Notes: generated by a model from the letters alone, not told the origin. DNA of 64,000 nt from Sambucus nigra (GCA_949130495.1 OX422216.1:103609967-103673966); one strand, 5' to 3'; shown: positions 44,502-57,827, numbered from the stretch's first letter. Translations and numbers: made by a program.

Positions 44502-47492
44502 TGTGACACCCCGACTAATTAAATACCGGGTAGCTACTCCTTTATTAAATTAATTCAAAATGCCAAGTTGGCTCAGTTAATAGCATCACTGTCGAAAACA
44601 TTTTTATTATTACTAACCACCTAGTATTTAAAAAGTAAGTGCCAAATTTTATTTAAAGTCTGATTAACATGCAACGAGTGTAATAAAGAATAATAACACC
44701 ATTCACCATACTGAAATAAAAAGAATAACCATCACATAATGTAAATAAAGTCTGGAGGAAAACTCCTCACTACAAATCCCACAACTGAAATAAATAGACC
44801 GAATGCTAAAACAATACAATGCCAAAGTCTGAAAACTGTAATGGAAATGTAATTCTAATAGAAATGGGCAACATGCCCTACAACTGATAGATAGTGAATC
44901 TGGAATCCAAGTGATAGAAGCGTCTATAAGCAAATCCCTGTAGCTTCCACAAACAGCTACAGCTCGTCACCAGAATGAGTATCCTATGCATGGTGTCCTT
45001 GTGGCTGGGCACCTAAAATGGTTTTACAAGACAAGTAGATTTGAAAGCAAACGGGTCAGAGCCCGAATGTGGAGTTATATTTTAAAAACCTGCAAGTGCT
45101 TTAAAAACATTTAAAATATTAAATGCAAAGTACATGTTAGGACGTGCACTCACATGATATTCTCACCTCTCGTCTAACGGTGCACTCCTAACGTAAGTAC
45201 CCATCTACAACGACACAAACCACTAGCTAAGTGACATCATATCTAGCTAGACTGTCATAGGTCCTACCCATATTACTCGGTTCTATTAACATATTAACAC
45301 TCGTAATTAAATAGGGATTTAACGTAACTCAGATGCTCAATATGCAATATATATCACTAACAGCTAACCCGTTATGTATCTCGAACAATACCGTAATTAT
45401 ATTCATGACATTAACATGAAGGTTCCCATTAATTAAGTGTATATTATTCACATCATAAATATACAATACAAGCACCCCGAGAACTAAGCTGTGGTGCACA
45501 CATACTCTGCTATCCATCCCGGTACATCACGTACATAAGGATTACATATTCCGAATCTCTCAAGAATAGTTCACAGATAACAACATCACAAATAATGGAG
45601 GCGAACACAGTCACATCACATGGGTCACGCACATACTTACGCTCCCACGATCAGCGGACTTATTAATATCCCAATAAGTCTTTCTATGACCTATGTTCAT
45701 CAAGGTAACCAGTCTAAATCCGGGCAACACAAGGATTAGAGGGCCCTAAGCGAACACAAACCTCCCGTGATAGCAAGTATGGTAGGTATGTCATACACAC
45801 AATTTATATACCAATACTAAGTAAACACGCATCTTAGTAATCAATGTAGTTTAATCGTAGTACTATTCTCATTCTAGTACCAATATATAATTTACACACT
45901 TTATACGATTCCGGTTTATAATTATACGCGCCATAATCTATTCTCACGTCGTAGTAGACACTCACGTCTCAACCCAAACGGTTCATCGAATTTAACTCTC
46001 GTATATAATTTCCTTCTCTTAAATACCCAAAAGTCCCAATTCTATCATTACCTCATCATCGGAATGTTATCTATATCCTCGAACAAGTTTACGGGACTCC
46101 AAAAATCAAAACACTCCAAAAAGGCCCGGACTGCCAGCTCGTTAAAAGTCTCGTTCGAACGAGACTGTTCGAACGAGATTCCACTGTCAACTCGTTAGAA
46201 GTCTCGTTCGAACGAGACTGTTCGAACGAGATTCCAGTTCGTTCGAACGAACTGTACCTTCTAACGATATCTCGTTCGAACGAGATTATCGAACGAAGTT
46301 CCCTTTCGTTAGAAGCGACTGGTCAATTCGTTAGAAGCTCATTCGAACGAGTTCGTTCGAACGACCTGGGCAGGGGCTTCTAACGACCTGCCAGCTTCGT
46401 CCCAGATTTTCTAAATTTCATTTTTTTCACCATTATTACTCCTCAAATCTCTTCTAAACTAAGTCCCAATAATACTTTAAAGTCTCTAATCAATCCTAAA
46501 CATATCAAGGTTATAAACTAATGTAATTTACGGAGTTAATTCTTCCCAATCATCATTAAACCATCAAATCTCATCACTTTCCCCCAATATTTCAAGAACA
46601 CAAACCCTAAAATTTTAAATCATGAATTTACCCAATTTAAATCCGTTTTAAATTTCATCCAATCATAAATATCATTAGTATGAACATCTACCTATCATTC
46701 TACATGCAAATCCTCCTCAAGATTTCAAGTTCTAAGTTTCAAAATACATGGGTTTTCATTATCTTTCAAGAACAATTGATATTCTTCAATTTTCTAACAT
46801 GGAAGGAACATTCTACGAATTTAAATATAATTAAAACACTTGCCTTGATTGTCTCTGAATTTGGTGTTGATTTCTGTAAAGGTTTCTGCAGAATTCCTTC
46901 TCTTTCTTTCCCTCTCTAAGCTTCCTTCTCCAAAGGTGGCTATGGTGGCTAGGGTTTTCTTTGGGAAAGTTGGAAACCTAAATGATAACCTCCGTAGCTT
47001 AATGGGTTAATATGGGTTGGTTAGTGGCTTAGTGGGTCAATTTCCAATCAGATTAAAACTCTCAATTTCCGTCACTTTTAATTCCTCAAAATACAAAATT
47101 ACCAAAATACCCTTTATGATGCCGGTATGGCCTAAAAATACCCCGGGATCCAAACTATACCCCCGGCTAGTGTTTTCTGACTATCTCGACCCTTCCGGAC
47201 GCGTTGGCGCACTCAAAACGACCATACGGATAATAGAATTAAAAATCACTTTTATAATTAAAATAATATACCATGACGCGGTGGTCACACGCGTCTCAAC
47301 AAAATTTCTAAAATGCCGTATATAAATCTCACGACAAATTTCATAATTCAATATTCATATAACATCATATATGCACATAATCAAATACCAACTCGCATCT
47401 CGCTAGTATTTTACCCGGATTAATTTCCAATTAATACGCATTTAATTAATTAATCCCAAAAATAAATATAGCCAAAAGTACGGGGTATTACA
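44502..47492 (-). repeat. 3' LTR of Tekay-C
   Basis: 2991 bp, from TGTGACACCCCG to GGGGTATTACA, next to the polypurine tract at 47493-47504. Confidence 0.94.
46138..46387. repeat. Palindrome cluster, Tekay-C 3' LTR
   Basis: TTCGAA-type palindromes as in Tekay-A and B. The copy number matches the other Tekay-C LTR, with single-base changes only (for example CGTTAAAAG for CGTTAGAAG). Confidence 0.9.
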
Positions 47493-47504
47493 TACTTCCC
47501 CCCT
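47493..47504 (-). other. Polypurine tract of Tekay-C
   Basis: AGGGGGGAAGTA on the minus strand, directly before the 3' LTR. Confidence 0.85.
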
Positions 47505-47534
47505 AATAACTGAATTTCGTCCCGAAATTCGAAA

Positions 47535-50500
47535 CTAGAAAGTACCTGCTAAAAATAACTCTGGATAACGTTCGCGCATCTCATCGTCGCGCTCCCATGT
47601 GGACTCCTCGACATTGTGATGTCGCCACTGAACACGCACTAACGGAACTATCTTTGACCGCAGTTTCCTCTCGCTTCGGTCCAAAATAGCAATCGGCCCC
47701 TCCTCGTAGGAGCTATCCGGCTGGAGATCGATGTCCTCCACAGCAATGTGAGAATGAGCCAAATTATCTCTAAGGTATTTCCTCAGCGAGGAAATATGGA
47801 ACACATCGTGAATCCGATGCAAATGCTCCGGTAACCCAAGTCTATACGCAACTGGTCCGATCCGCTCAATAATGGGAAACGGCCCCACATACCTCGGTGC
47901 CAACTTCCCCTTCTTCCCTAAACGCATAATCCCCTTCATAGGAGACACTCTGAACAAAACCTGGTCCTCTACTTGGAACTCTCTGAAAAATCTCTTCGCA
48001 TCAGCATAACTCTTCTGCCTGTCTTGAGCTACCCGAATGCGACTCCGAATCAACTCAATCCTTGCCGAAGTATCCTGAATCACTTCCGGCCCAAGTAGTT
48101 TGTTGTCCCCCACTTCTAACCAACATGCTGGGGAACGACAAGGCCTACCGTACAATGCCTCAAACAGAGCCATGCCAATAGTGAACTGATAGGAGTTGTT
48201 GTAAGCAAACTCCACCAGTGGAAGGTACTGCTCCCATCCACCCCCGAAGTCAATAATGCACATGCGTAGCATGTCCTCCAACATCTGATTTGTGCGCTCG
48301 GTCTGCCCATCAGTCTGCCGATGATAAGCCGTACTCAACCGCAATTCCGTGCCCATGGCCTCCTGGAAACTCTCCCAAAACCTCAAAACAAATATCTTGT
48401 CTCTGTCAGATACGATATTTAGGGGCACACCGTGAAGTCTCACAATCTCTGAAATGAAGAGCTGGGCATACTGTCCCGCAGTGTAGTCAGTCCTCACGGG
48501 TAAAAAGTGAGCGACCTTGGACAACCTGTCCACAATTACCCAAACGGAGTCGTGACCTCTCTGCGACGTAGGCAATCCCGTGATAAAGTCCATGGATATA
48601 CTCTCCCACATCCACACCGGGACCTCCAACGGCTGTAGCAGTCCTGCTGGTCTCTGATGATCCACTTTTACAAGCTGACAAGTGGCGCATCTCGAAACAA
48701 ACTCAGCGATATCTCTCTTCATACCGCTCCACCAATACTGGCGTCTCATGTCTTGGTACATTTTGTCCCCTCCGGGATGTACCGCGAACCGTGAGCCGTG
48801 CGACTCTGCCATCACGTCGTGTCGCAATTCCTCCCCTTCCGGGACTACCAATCTCCCATTGAAGCGTAATCCCCCGTCTGAGCTGACGGTATAGGACTCG
48901 GCTCCCTCTGCTAGTAATCGAACTATCTGCTCCTGACAGAACGAGTCATTAGCCTGTGCCCGTACTACCTTCGTGACAATTTGCGGTGTAACGATCATCA
49001 CAGACATGAAAGATCGGGCCACTGCATCCTGGTGTCCCAATTCCTTCCACTTAGCCTTCCACACCTCTGCCACCTCATCTGCTGGTCTACGGCTCAACGC
49101 GTCTGCTACCACGTTAGCCTTTCCCGGGTGGTACTGGATGTCGAACTGGTAGTCCTTCACAAACTCAAGCCACCTACGCTGCCGCATATTCAATTCCTTC
49201 TGCGTGAACAGATACGGTAGGGACTTGTGGTCCGTGAACAGTTGGAACTTCTCCCCCAAAAGATAATGCCTCCAAATCCGTAGGGCAAATACCACAGCTG
49301 CCAACTCCAAATCATGCGTGGGGTAATTCTTCTCATGAGTCTTAAGCTTACGGGAAGCATAAGCTATGGCCTGTCTCTCCTGCTGCAATACACCTCCAAG
49401 CCCTTGCAAAGACGCGTCGGTGTAAACCAAATACTCAACTCCCAGTCTCGGCAATGCTAACACAGGTGCTGAGGTCAATTTGTCCTTCAATTCATCGAAT
49501 GCCAACTGACAGGCGTCACTCCAGATGTATGGCACACCCTTACGAGTCAGATGTGTCAAAGGACCTGCTATCTCTGAGAAACCCTGAATAAACCTCCTGT
49601 AGTATCCTGCTAGACCCAAGAAACTACGAATCTCAGTCGGTGTCGTGGGCTGTCCCCACTCCCTCACCGCTGATACTTTCCCCGGATCAACAGATATTCC
49701 CCGGTCGGAAATAATGTGTCCCAAAAACTGGACTTCCTTCAGCCAAAACCCGCACTTCTCATATTTTGCATACAACTCGTTCTGACGAAGTGTCTACAAA
49801 ACTTGCCTCAAATGCTCGGCGTGCTCCTCCTCTGTCTGGGAGTAAACCAGAATATCATCGATGAAGACAATGACAAACTGATCTAGGAAATCCCTGAACA
49901 CTCTGTTCATCAAGTCCATAAACACAGCTGGAGCATTGGTCAAGCCGAAAGGCATAACCCGAAACTCGTAAGAACCATATCTCGACAAGAACGCAATCTT
50001 CGAGACATCCTCCTCCCTGATACGCAACTGATGGTATCCCGATCTCAAATCAATCTTCGAGAAGAAAGAAGCTCCTCTCAACTGGTCGAATAAGTCATCG
50101 ATTCGAGGCAACGGATACTTATTCCGTATCGTGACTTTATTCAACTCTCGGTAGTCCACACACAATCTCAGTGAACCGTCCCTCTTCTTCACAAACAAAA
50201 CTGGAGCGCCCCAAGGTGAGGTACTCCTGCGAATAAAGCCCTGACCTAACAGCTGCTCTATCTGATCCCGTAACTCCCTCATCTCAGCTGGAGCCATACG
50301 GTACGATGCACGTGCTATAGGTCTCATACCCGGTAGCAAATCTATAACAAAGTCTATCTCTCGACTGGGGGGTAAGCCTGGTATCTCCTGAAACACATCT
50401 GAATACTCCCTGACAACTGGGATAGAATCTAAAGGAATCACTACCTCCTTAGAGGTATCCTCCTCAATGTAATACAGATGAGCGGTCGATCCTCCCTCTG

Positions 50501-52162
50501 GGCGAGGCATCGCCACTATAAACATCTTTTGCCCCGGAATGGCAAAAACAATGCTCCTGCTGAAGCAATCAATCTATAAGCTACGAGCCAATCCATACCG
50601 ATAATCACATCGTGAAGATGCATATCTAATACTAACATGTCTGCAGGTAATACCAAACCACCAATCTCTACCCCCACTCCTCGGCATATAAAGAAAATAA
50701 GTGACCCACTCCCCAATGGTGAGTCGACACACGTCACTGTGCTCTCTGCCGTAGCTAACAATCCTAAAGCTTTCGCGAAGTGTGTAGCTATAAAACAGTG
50801 TGTAGCCCCCGTATCAAATAACACCCGACCCATAGTGCCATGGATAGGAAACGTACCCTCAATCGCGGGCGGTGCCTGTGGAACTGCAGCCTGGTGGACG
50901 TTGTAGACACGTCCATACTGTAGCTGCCCCTGCTGAACTGGGACTGCTGGAATGAGTGGCAATGCTGCCATCTGTGGTGGTGCGGGAAGAGCGGCGGGAA
51001 ACATAGGCCTCTGTGGCTCCTGGCGAGCACCCTGTTGCTGCTGCTGTGGGGCCCTGCCCCTATCAGGACAATCCTGTCGCTTATGGCCAGTCTTGCCACA
51101 TACAAAGCACTTCCCTGGGAAGTTCCCTCCTCTCTGCCCCTGCGGTCCCCGGCCCTGGTGGCCGTTACCGTTCCTCCCTTGGCCCTGCTGGCCCTGGTGA
51201 AACTGCTGCCCATTCTGTCCCTGTTGGCCCTGATGGCCGTTTGGACCCTGATGGCCCTGACGGAAACCTCCATGTCCCTGTCTGTAGTTCCCTGACCGGA
51301 ACCTCTTATTATCCCCATGCTGGGAGCCCTGCTCATTCTGTCTCTGCCCCTGACCAGATTGTGCCCCGCTGGCACCATGTCCTCCGGTCCTGCCCTGATG
51401 GCTAGACTCTCCCGACCTCTTGCCCTCGGCCATATGAAAACGGTGGTCCTGGCAGTGTAACAAAGCAGCGTTAACCACATCAGAATACGTGGCCAACGAA
51501 AGGTTCCCTAACAGATGCTGATGGATCCTCCAAGTCAACCCGTCCGTGAACTTCTCAATCTTCTTCTTCTCTGTTGGTATCTCATCTGGAACGATATTCA
51601 ACAGATTCGTGAACTCGGCCTCATACTCGGCCACGGTCTTACCTTCTTGCCTCAGATTCATCAGCTTCCTCCTCATTTCCATGTGAACAGCCGACGGAAA
51701 GTACTTGCGGTCAAACCGCACCCAGAAGTCCTGAATAGTGAGAGTATCCCTCTCCTCCACGGTGGTAATAGACTCCCACCACTGTAGTGCAGATCCAACA
51801 AGCTTGAAAGTAGCTAGCACCTGCTTCTGGACGTCCGTGCACTCATACATCCTTAAGTGCCTCTGCATATCCTTCCTCCATTGGCTCGAGACTACTACAT
51901 CTGAGCTACCTGCAAACTCTGGCGGATGCGCTTTCTGAAAAGCGTCACGTACACGCTCCCAAGCAGACGGGAATGCATTAGCCTGAACTGGCGCGACAAC
52001 CGGCGCCTGCGGTGGTGCCTGCTGAACAACGGCAATTGCGGCATTTACCGCTTGGGCTACTATAGCTGCAACCTCAGCGGCGTTCATCATGCCCTGAACT
52101 GGAGCGGGCTGGGGTTCGGGCGTTGCATCCCTGGGAACTCGTCGTGCACGTCGTGGAGGCAT
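47535..52162 (-). pseudogene. gag-pol polyprotein of Tekay-C
   Basis: Starts at ATG 52162, directly after ATATCAG. The first frame covers gag, a Q/G-rich stretch, a CCHC knuckle (CFVCGKTGHKRQDC) and the DTGA protease. A 7-bp deletion near 50573 (against Tekay-B) then shifts the frame. The second frame (49797-50525) holds RT with FIDD. A TAG at 49794-49796, CAG in Tekay-B, stops it. The third frame, in phase with the second, holds RNase H, the zinc site (CATC), integrase with Asp, Asp and Glu all present, and the chromodomain-like tail. One residue next to the integrase Glu region differs (HRQTDGQTE for HPQTDGQTE). Only two lesions separate it from a complete frame. Confidence 0.94.
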
Positions 52163-52331
52163 CTGATATAAGAACAAAGTTTATAAGTTCGCTGTTAATA
52201 AACTTAAGATAGCTGAAGAACGAAGCATACACAAAAAGAGTACAACAGTCCTAAAATATAGGGCTCTATATCAAAGAAACTTAGCGGAAACATAATAAGC
52301 CGTCAGATCCTAAAGGACACTAGAACCTGAT

Positions 52332-52343
52332 GTTCTGATACCA
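52332..52343 (-). other. Primer-binding site of Tekay-C
   Basis: Reads TGGTATCAGAAC on the minus strand, one base different from the site in Tekay-A and B, two bases from the 5' LTR. Confidence 0.88.
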
Positions 52344-52345
52344 CC

Positions 52346-55335
52346 TGTGACACCCCAACTAATTAAATACCGGGTAGCTACTCCTTTATTAAATTAATTC
52401 AAAATGCCAAGTTGGCTCAGTTAATAGCATCACTGTCGAAAACATTTTTATTATTACTAACCACCTAGTATTTAAAAAGTAAGTGCCAAATTTTATTTAA
52501 AGTCTGATTAACATGCAACAAGTGTAATAAAGAATAATAACACCATTCACCATACTGAAATAAAAAGAATAACCATCACATAATGTAAATAAAGTCTGGA
52601 GGAAAACTCCTCACTACAAATCCCACAACTGAAATAAATAGACCGAATGCTAAAACAATACAATGCCAAAGTCTGAAAACTGTAATGGAAATGTAATTCT
52701 AATAGAAATGGGAAACATGCCCTACAACTGATAAATAGTGAATCTGGAATCCAAGTGATAGAAGCGTCTATAAGCAAATCCCTGTAGCTTCCACAAACAG
52801 CTACAGCTCGTCACCAGAATGAGTATCCTATGCATGGTGTCCTTGTGGCTGGGCACCTAAAATGGTTTTACAAGACAAGTAGATTTGAAAGCAAACGGGT
52901 CAGAGCCCGAATGTGGAGTTATATTTTAAAAACCTGCAAGTGCTTTAAAAACATTTAAAACATTAAATGCAAAGTACATGTTAGGACGTGCACTCACATG
53001 ATATTCTCACCTCTCGTCTAACGGTGCACTCCTAACGTAAGTACCCATCTACAACGACACAAACCACTAGCTAAGTGACATCATATCTAGCTAGACTGTC
53101 ATAGGTCCTACCCATATTACTCGGTTCTATTAACATATTAACACTCGTAATTAAATAGGGATTTAACGTAACTCAGATGCTCAATATGCAATATATATCA
53201 CTAACAGCTAACCCGTTATGTATCTCGAACAATACCGTAATTATATTCATGACATTAACATGAAGGTTCCCATTAATTAAGTGTATATTATTCACATCAT
53301 AAATATACAATACAAGCACCCCGAGAACTAAGCTGTGGTGCACACATACTCTGCTATCCATCCCGGTACATTACGTACATAAGGATTACATATTCCGAAT
53401 CTCTCAAGAATAGTTCACAGATAACAACATCACAAATAATGGAGGCGAACACAGTCACATCACATGGGTCACGCACATACCTACGCTCCCACGATCAGCG
53501 GACTTATTAATATCCCAATAAGTCTTTCTATGACCTATGTTCATCAAGGTAACCAGTCTAAATCCGGGCAACACAAGGATTAGAGGGCCCTAAGCGAACA
53601 CAAACCTCCCGTGATAGCAAGTATGGTAGGTATGTCATACACACAATTTATATACCAATACTAAGTAAACACGCATCTTAGTAATCAACGTAGTTTAATC
53701 GTAGTACTATTCTCATTCTAGTACCAATATATAATTTACACACTTTATACGATTCCGGTTTATAATTATACGCGCCATAATCTATTCTCACGTCGTAGTA
53801 GACACTCACGTCTCAACCCAAACGGTTCATCGAATTTAACTCTCGTATATAATTTCCTTCTCTTAAATACCCAAAAGTCCCAATTCTATCATTACCTCAT
53901 CATCGGAATGTTATCTATATCCTCGAACAAGTTTACGGGACTCCAAAAATCAAAACAGTCCAAAAAGGCCCGGACTGCCAGCTCGTTAGAAGTCTCGTTC
54001 GAACGAGACTGTTCGAACGAGATTCCACTGTCAACTCGTTAGAAGTCTCGTTCGAACGAGACTGTTCGAACGAGATTCCAGTTCGTTCGAACGAACTGTA
54101 CCTTCTAACGATATCTCGTTCGAACGAGATTATCGAACGAAGTTCCCTTTCGTTAGAAGCGACTGGTCAATTCGTTAGAAGCTCATTCGAACGAGTTCGT
54201 TCGAACGACCTGGGCAGGGGCTTCTAACGACCTGCCAGCTTCGTCCCAGATTTTCTAAATTTCATTTTTTCACCATTATTACTCCTCAAATCTCTTCTAA
54301 ACTAAGTCCCAACAATACTTTAAAGTCTCTAATCAATCCTAAACATATCAAGGTTATAAACTAATGTAATTTACGGAGTTAATTCTTCCCAATCATCATT
54401 AAACCATCAAATCTCATCACTTTCCCCCAATATTTCAAGAACACAAACCCTAAAATTTTAAATCATGAATTTACCCAATTTAAATCCGTTTTAAATTTCA
54501 TCCAATCATAAATATCATTAGTATGAACATCTACCTATCATTCTACATGCAAATCCTCCTCAAGATTTCAAGTTCTAAGTTTCAAAATACATGGGTTTTC
54601 ATTATCTTTCAAGAACAATTGATATTCTTCAATTTTCTAACATGGAAGGAACATTCTACGAATTTAAATATAATTAAAACACTTGCCTTGATTGTCTCTG
54701 AATTTGGTGTTGATTTCTGTAAAGGTTTCTGCAGAATTCCTTCTCTTTCTTTCCCTCTCTAAGCTTCCTTCTCCAAAGGTGGCTATGGTGGCTAGGGTTT
54801 TCTTTGGGAAAGTTGGAAACCTAAATGATAACCTCCGTAGCTTAATGGGTTAATATGGGTTGGTTAGTGGCTTAGTGGGTCAATTCCCAATCAGATTAAA
54901 ACTCTCAATTTTCGTCACTTTTAATTCCTCAAAATACAAAATTACCAAAATACCCTTTATGATGCCGGTATGGCCTAAAAATACCCCGGGATCCAAACTA
55001 TACCCCCGGATAGTGTTTTCTGACTATCTCGACCCTTCCGGACGCGTTGGCGCACTCAAAACGACCATACGGATAATAGAATTAAAAATCACTTTTATAA
55101 TTAAAATAATATACCATGACGCGGCGGTCACACGCGTCTCAACAAAATTTCTAAAATGCCGTATATAAATCTCACGACAAATTTCATAATTCAATATTCA
55201 TATAACATCATATATGCACATAATCAAATACCAACTCGCATCTCGCTAGTATTTTACCCGGATTAATTTCCAATTAATACGCATTTAATTAATTAATCCC
55301 AAAAATAAATATAGCCAAAAGTACGGGGTATTACA
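52346..55335 (-). repeat. 5' LTR of Tekay-C
   Basis: 2990 bp. On the plus strand it starts TGTGACACCCCA, one base from the family end. Confidence 0.94.
53981..54231. repeat. Palindrome cluster, Tekay-C 5' LTR
   Basis: Same unit order as 46138-46387. Located 1.1 kb from the sense-strand start of the LTR. Confidence 0.9.
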
Positions 55336-56068
55336 ATTATGAGATAACACGTGAATGGGTACAGGAACGTTAGGAGTGCACAGTTAGACGAGAGGTGAGT
55401 ATCTCATGTGAGAGCACGTCCTAACATGTATTTTGCATATACTGTTTTAAATGTTTTTAAAGCACTTGCATGTTTTTAAAATATCTCCACATTCGGGCTC
55501 TGACCCGTTTGCTTTCAAATCTATTTTTTTTGTAAAACCATTTTTAGGTGCCCAGCCACAAGGACACCATGCATAGGATTCTCACTCAGATGACGAGCTG
55601 TAGCTGCTTGTGGAAGCTACAGGGATTTGCTTTTAGACGCTTATATCATTTGGATTCCATACTCAGTATTCCTCAGTTGTAGGGCATGTTGCCCAATTTC
55701 TATTAGAGACATTTTCATTTCAGTTTTTCAGACTTTGGCATGTATTGATTCAATATTCAGTTTTTCGTTACTTACTTCAGTTGCGGGATTTTGTTGTGAG
55801 GAGTTTTTCCTCCCGATTTATTTATATCATGTGTTGGTTATTCTGTTATTTCGTTATGGTGAATGGTGATATTATTCTTGCTTTAAATCTTCTACTGCAT
55901 GTTAATCAGGCTTTAATTAAAATTTGGCAACTTACTTTTTAAATACTAGGTGGTTAGTAATAAAATAAATGTTTTCGACAGTGATGCTATTAACTGAGCC
56001 AACTTGGCATTTTGAATTAATTTAATAAAGGAGTAGTTACCCGGTATTTAATTAGTCGGGGTGTCACA
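55336..56068 (+). repeat. 3' LTR of Tekay-F2, right part
   Basis: After the TSD copy attat, the F2 LTR continues to CGGGGTGTCACA at 56068. It ends beside the aaagc TSD and the last seven bases of the Tat-1 LTR. Confidence 0.92.
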
Positions 56069-56080
56069 AAAGCATCATTA

Positions 56081-57592
56081 GCACCTTTTGTTCTTCACTC
56101 GTCAAAGTATATTCCCCATGGGGGATTATTGTGGCTTAATTTTCAACACTTAAAAATCATGTCATGCCTTTTATCCATCTCCACCTAGGAATGTGCTCAT
56201 AAGATGTTTAATGATGTTCATCTCATCATGCATGATATCAAATAAATGGCACACAGGGTTACCCTTCTAATATGACAATCAAATAATATTGACCTCCTAG
56301 ACCACACCTTCCATTTTCAGCTTCATTCTTAAGAAGGGTCTTTTTATGATTTACATTCTTCAATTTATAATTCTTCCATGGAAGAGTAGCTCCACATTTG
56401 GAATAACTCCTTTCAATTTTTGAAACTGAAAACTTTCTCGGAGGTAGCCTATATTCGACCCCACCCAGTATAAAATTAGAACCTTTATCAAATCTAAACA
56501 TGTGATTAGGAAGCAAGAATCTCCTTTGATAATGATATATACTTTTTCACTATCCTTAAGATGTTGATATCCCATTACGTCTCCATAAATGGGATACCCA
56601 TAGTAACCATGAATATTCCATCCCAATAAAGTCCCATAAGCTAGGAAATCATGAATTGACGAGAACAACACAACTTTTAATATGAACTCGTCATGTTTGT
56701 TAGAGTAACATGATTGCACACCCGCAACCCACAACTAATTCAATTTTTCTAAACGGTGCCAAGTAGACATCAATGTACTTGGTGCCTTTGGACCAAGTAT
56801 TAACAAAGATAAAATCGAATATTATGGTCTCATACACAATGAAGGAAGGGTATTTAGTGGTGCTAAGATCACGAGCCATACACTTTGACTAGTACTTATA
56901 GTCCCAAATGGATTCAACCCATCTGTCAGTATTGACAAATGAATATTACAATGTTCATTGGCAAAATATGGGTCATTAAAAATTTACGTTTTTACAAACA
57001 GTTGAGTCTGTAGGATGATGTATAAGATTATCCCATACTTCTGCCCTAGTTTGCCAAGTCATTGCCTCCTCAATCCATAGTATTGTGAAAAATCTCTTCA
57101 ACCTTAGACCAGCATATAAATATTTCAATATTTTGTAGGAACTTTTGAAACTATGCATCTCTTATCATTAGAACCATACCCTGGTACATATCTAGGTTCC
57201 CCGCATATTGGATAATGATCAAGATTTTTGTACTCATTTCGATATAGTTTGCAATAATACTTACAAGAATCAATTGATGTATACTTCAATCCCAAACCTT
57301 TCAAACTGTTCTTCATACTCGGATAGTTATTTTGAAGCTTATTTTCTTTGGGGATCAAACCATTCACCCAATTCAGAATTTCGATCATGCTATTGCCAGA
57401 TGAACCAAAACGACCCATCAAACTATGCAAACCAATCATGATATGCAAAGTTGTTTGATATTTTCCACTATTAGGGTGCAACATTTGGTTTGATTTAACT
57501 TTTAAACTTTGGTAGTCATCGTCAAGGTTTATCCCAACACCGTTATGAGCACTAGAAGCTCCATACACTGGGATCGAATATCTCGAGCCCAT
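56081..57592 (-). pseudogene. CACTA-1 transposase, N-terminal and central part
   Basis: Minus-strand pieces in TNP2 order: a block with NYPSMKNSLKGLGLKYTSI and then YRNEYKNLDHYPICGEPRY (57125-57592), a block like the family's RLQRLF...MxWH..HPxDS (56976-57158, RLKRFFTILW), ILTDGLNPFGTIST near 56890-56945, IHDFLAYGTLLGWNIHGYYG near 56600-56660, and a DIMHDEMNIIKHLM block near 56195-56240. Several stops and frame changes break it. The last codons before 56081 read on in frame into 30394, confirming that the Tat-1 insertion split this gene. The usual N-terminal transposase-associated domain is absent; the copy ends near 57592. Confidence 0.82.
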
Positions 57593-57827
57593 TATCCCCC
57601 CCCCCCCCCCCCCGAAGTCTCTCTAAAATTGATAATATAAGTGCGAGTCCGATGCTCTCGCAGGCGAGGCCTCGCCAGAACAAAACATGCTGCACTAAGG
57701 CAACCACGCCGATAGCCTCGCAATAATTGCCTACTATCGTACTAATTATGTTCATAAAGTTGTAACCAAAATAATATCACTAAAATGAGAAATCTCAATA
57801 AATTATATACCACTATTAATACACTCC
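57593..57827. other. Unassigned spacer with poly(C) run
   Basis: Starts with 18 C (57596-57613), then a 14-bp palindrome GGCGAGGCCTCGCC near 57663-57676 and AT-rich DNA. It lies between the CACTA-1 start and the broken end of Tekay-F3. I recognise nothing else. Confidence 0.5.

Larger units (their letters stand above)
44502..55335 (-). mobile_element. Tekay-C, near-complete nested chromovirus
   Basis: A full-length minus-strand element in the F2 3' LTR. The flanking five bases are gttat (44497-44501) and attat (55336-55340), a TSD with one change. The LTRs are 2991 and 2990 bp and differ at about 16 sites by eye. Only one stop and one frameshift break its gag-pol, and all catalytic residues are present. 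It is the best record here of the active family. Confidence 0.93.
40513..56068 (+). mobile_element. Tekay-F2, LTR-integrase deletion product
   Basis: A second LTR family, related to but distinct from Tekay-A, B and C. A perfect aaagc TSD (40508-40512 and 56069-56073) flanks it. The 5' LTR breaks off after about 815 bp and joins integrase directly, so the rest of the 5' LTR, primer site, gag, protease, RT and RNase H are missing. Its 3' LTR (42274-44501 plus 55341-56068, about 2.96 kb) is whole apart from the Tekay-C insertion. Confidence 0.92.
30395..56080 (+). mobile_element. Tat-1, internally deleted Tat-lineage retrotransposon
   Basis: The LTRs begin TGATATG; the 5' LTR ends ATCATCA and the 3' LTR ATCATTA. 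The perfect TSD gcacc flanks the element at 30390-30394 and 56081-56085 once the F2 insertion is ignored. Internal order: primer site, gag, a deletion that removes protease and RT, the second RNase H typical of Tat elements, integrase, a 63-bp tandem array, an antisense gene, a polypurine tract and the 3' LTR. It needs enzymes from elsewhere to move. Confidence 0.88.

Noticed and set aside
57552..57755. Minus-strand frame across the poly(C) run
   Set aside because: Its Gly run is the poly(C) tract and the rest matches no family; it crosses an element boundary.
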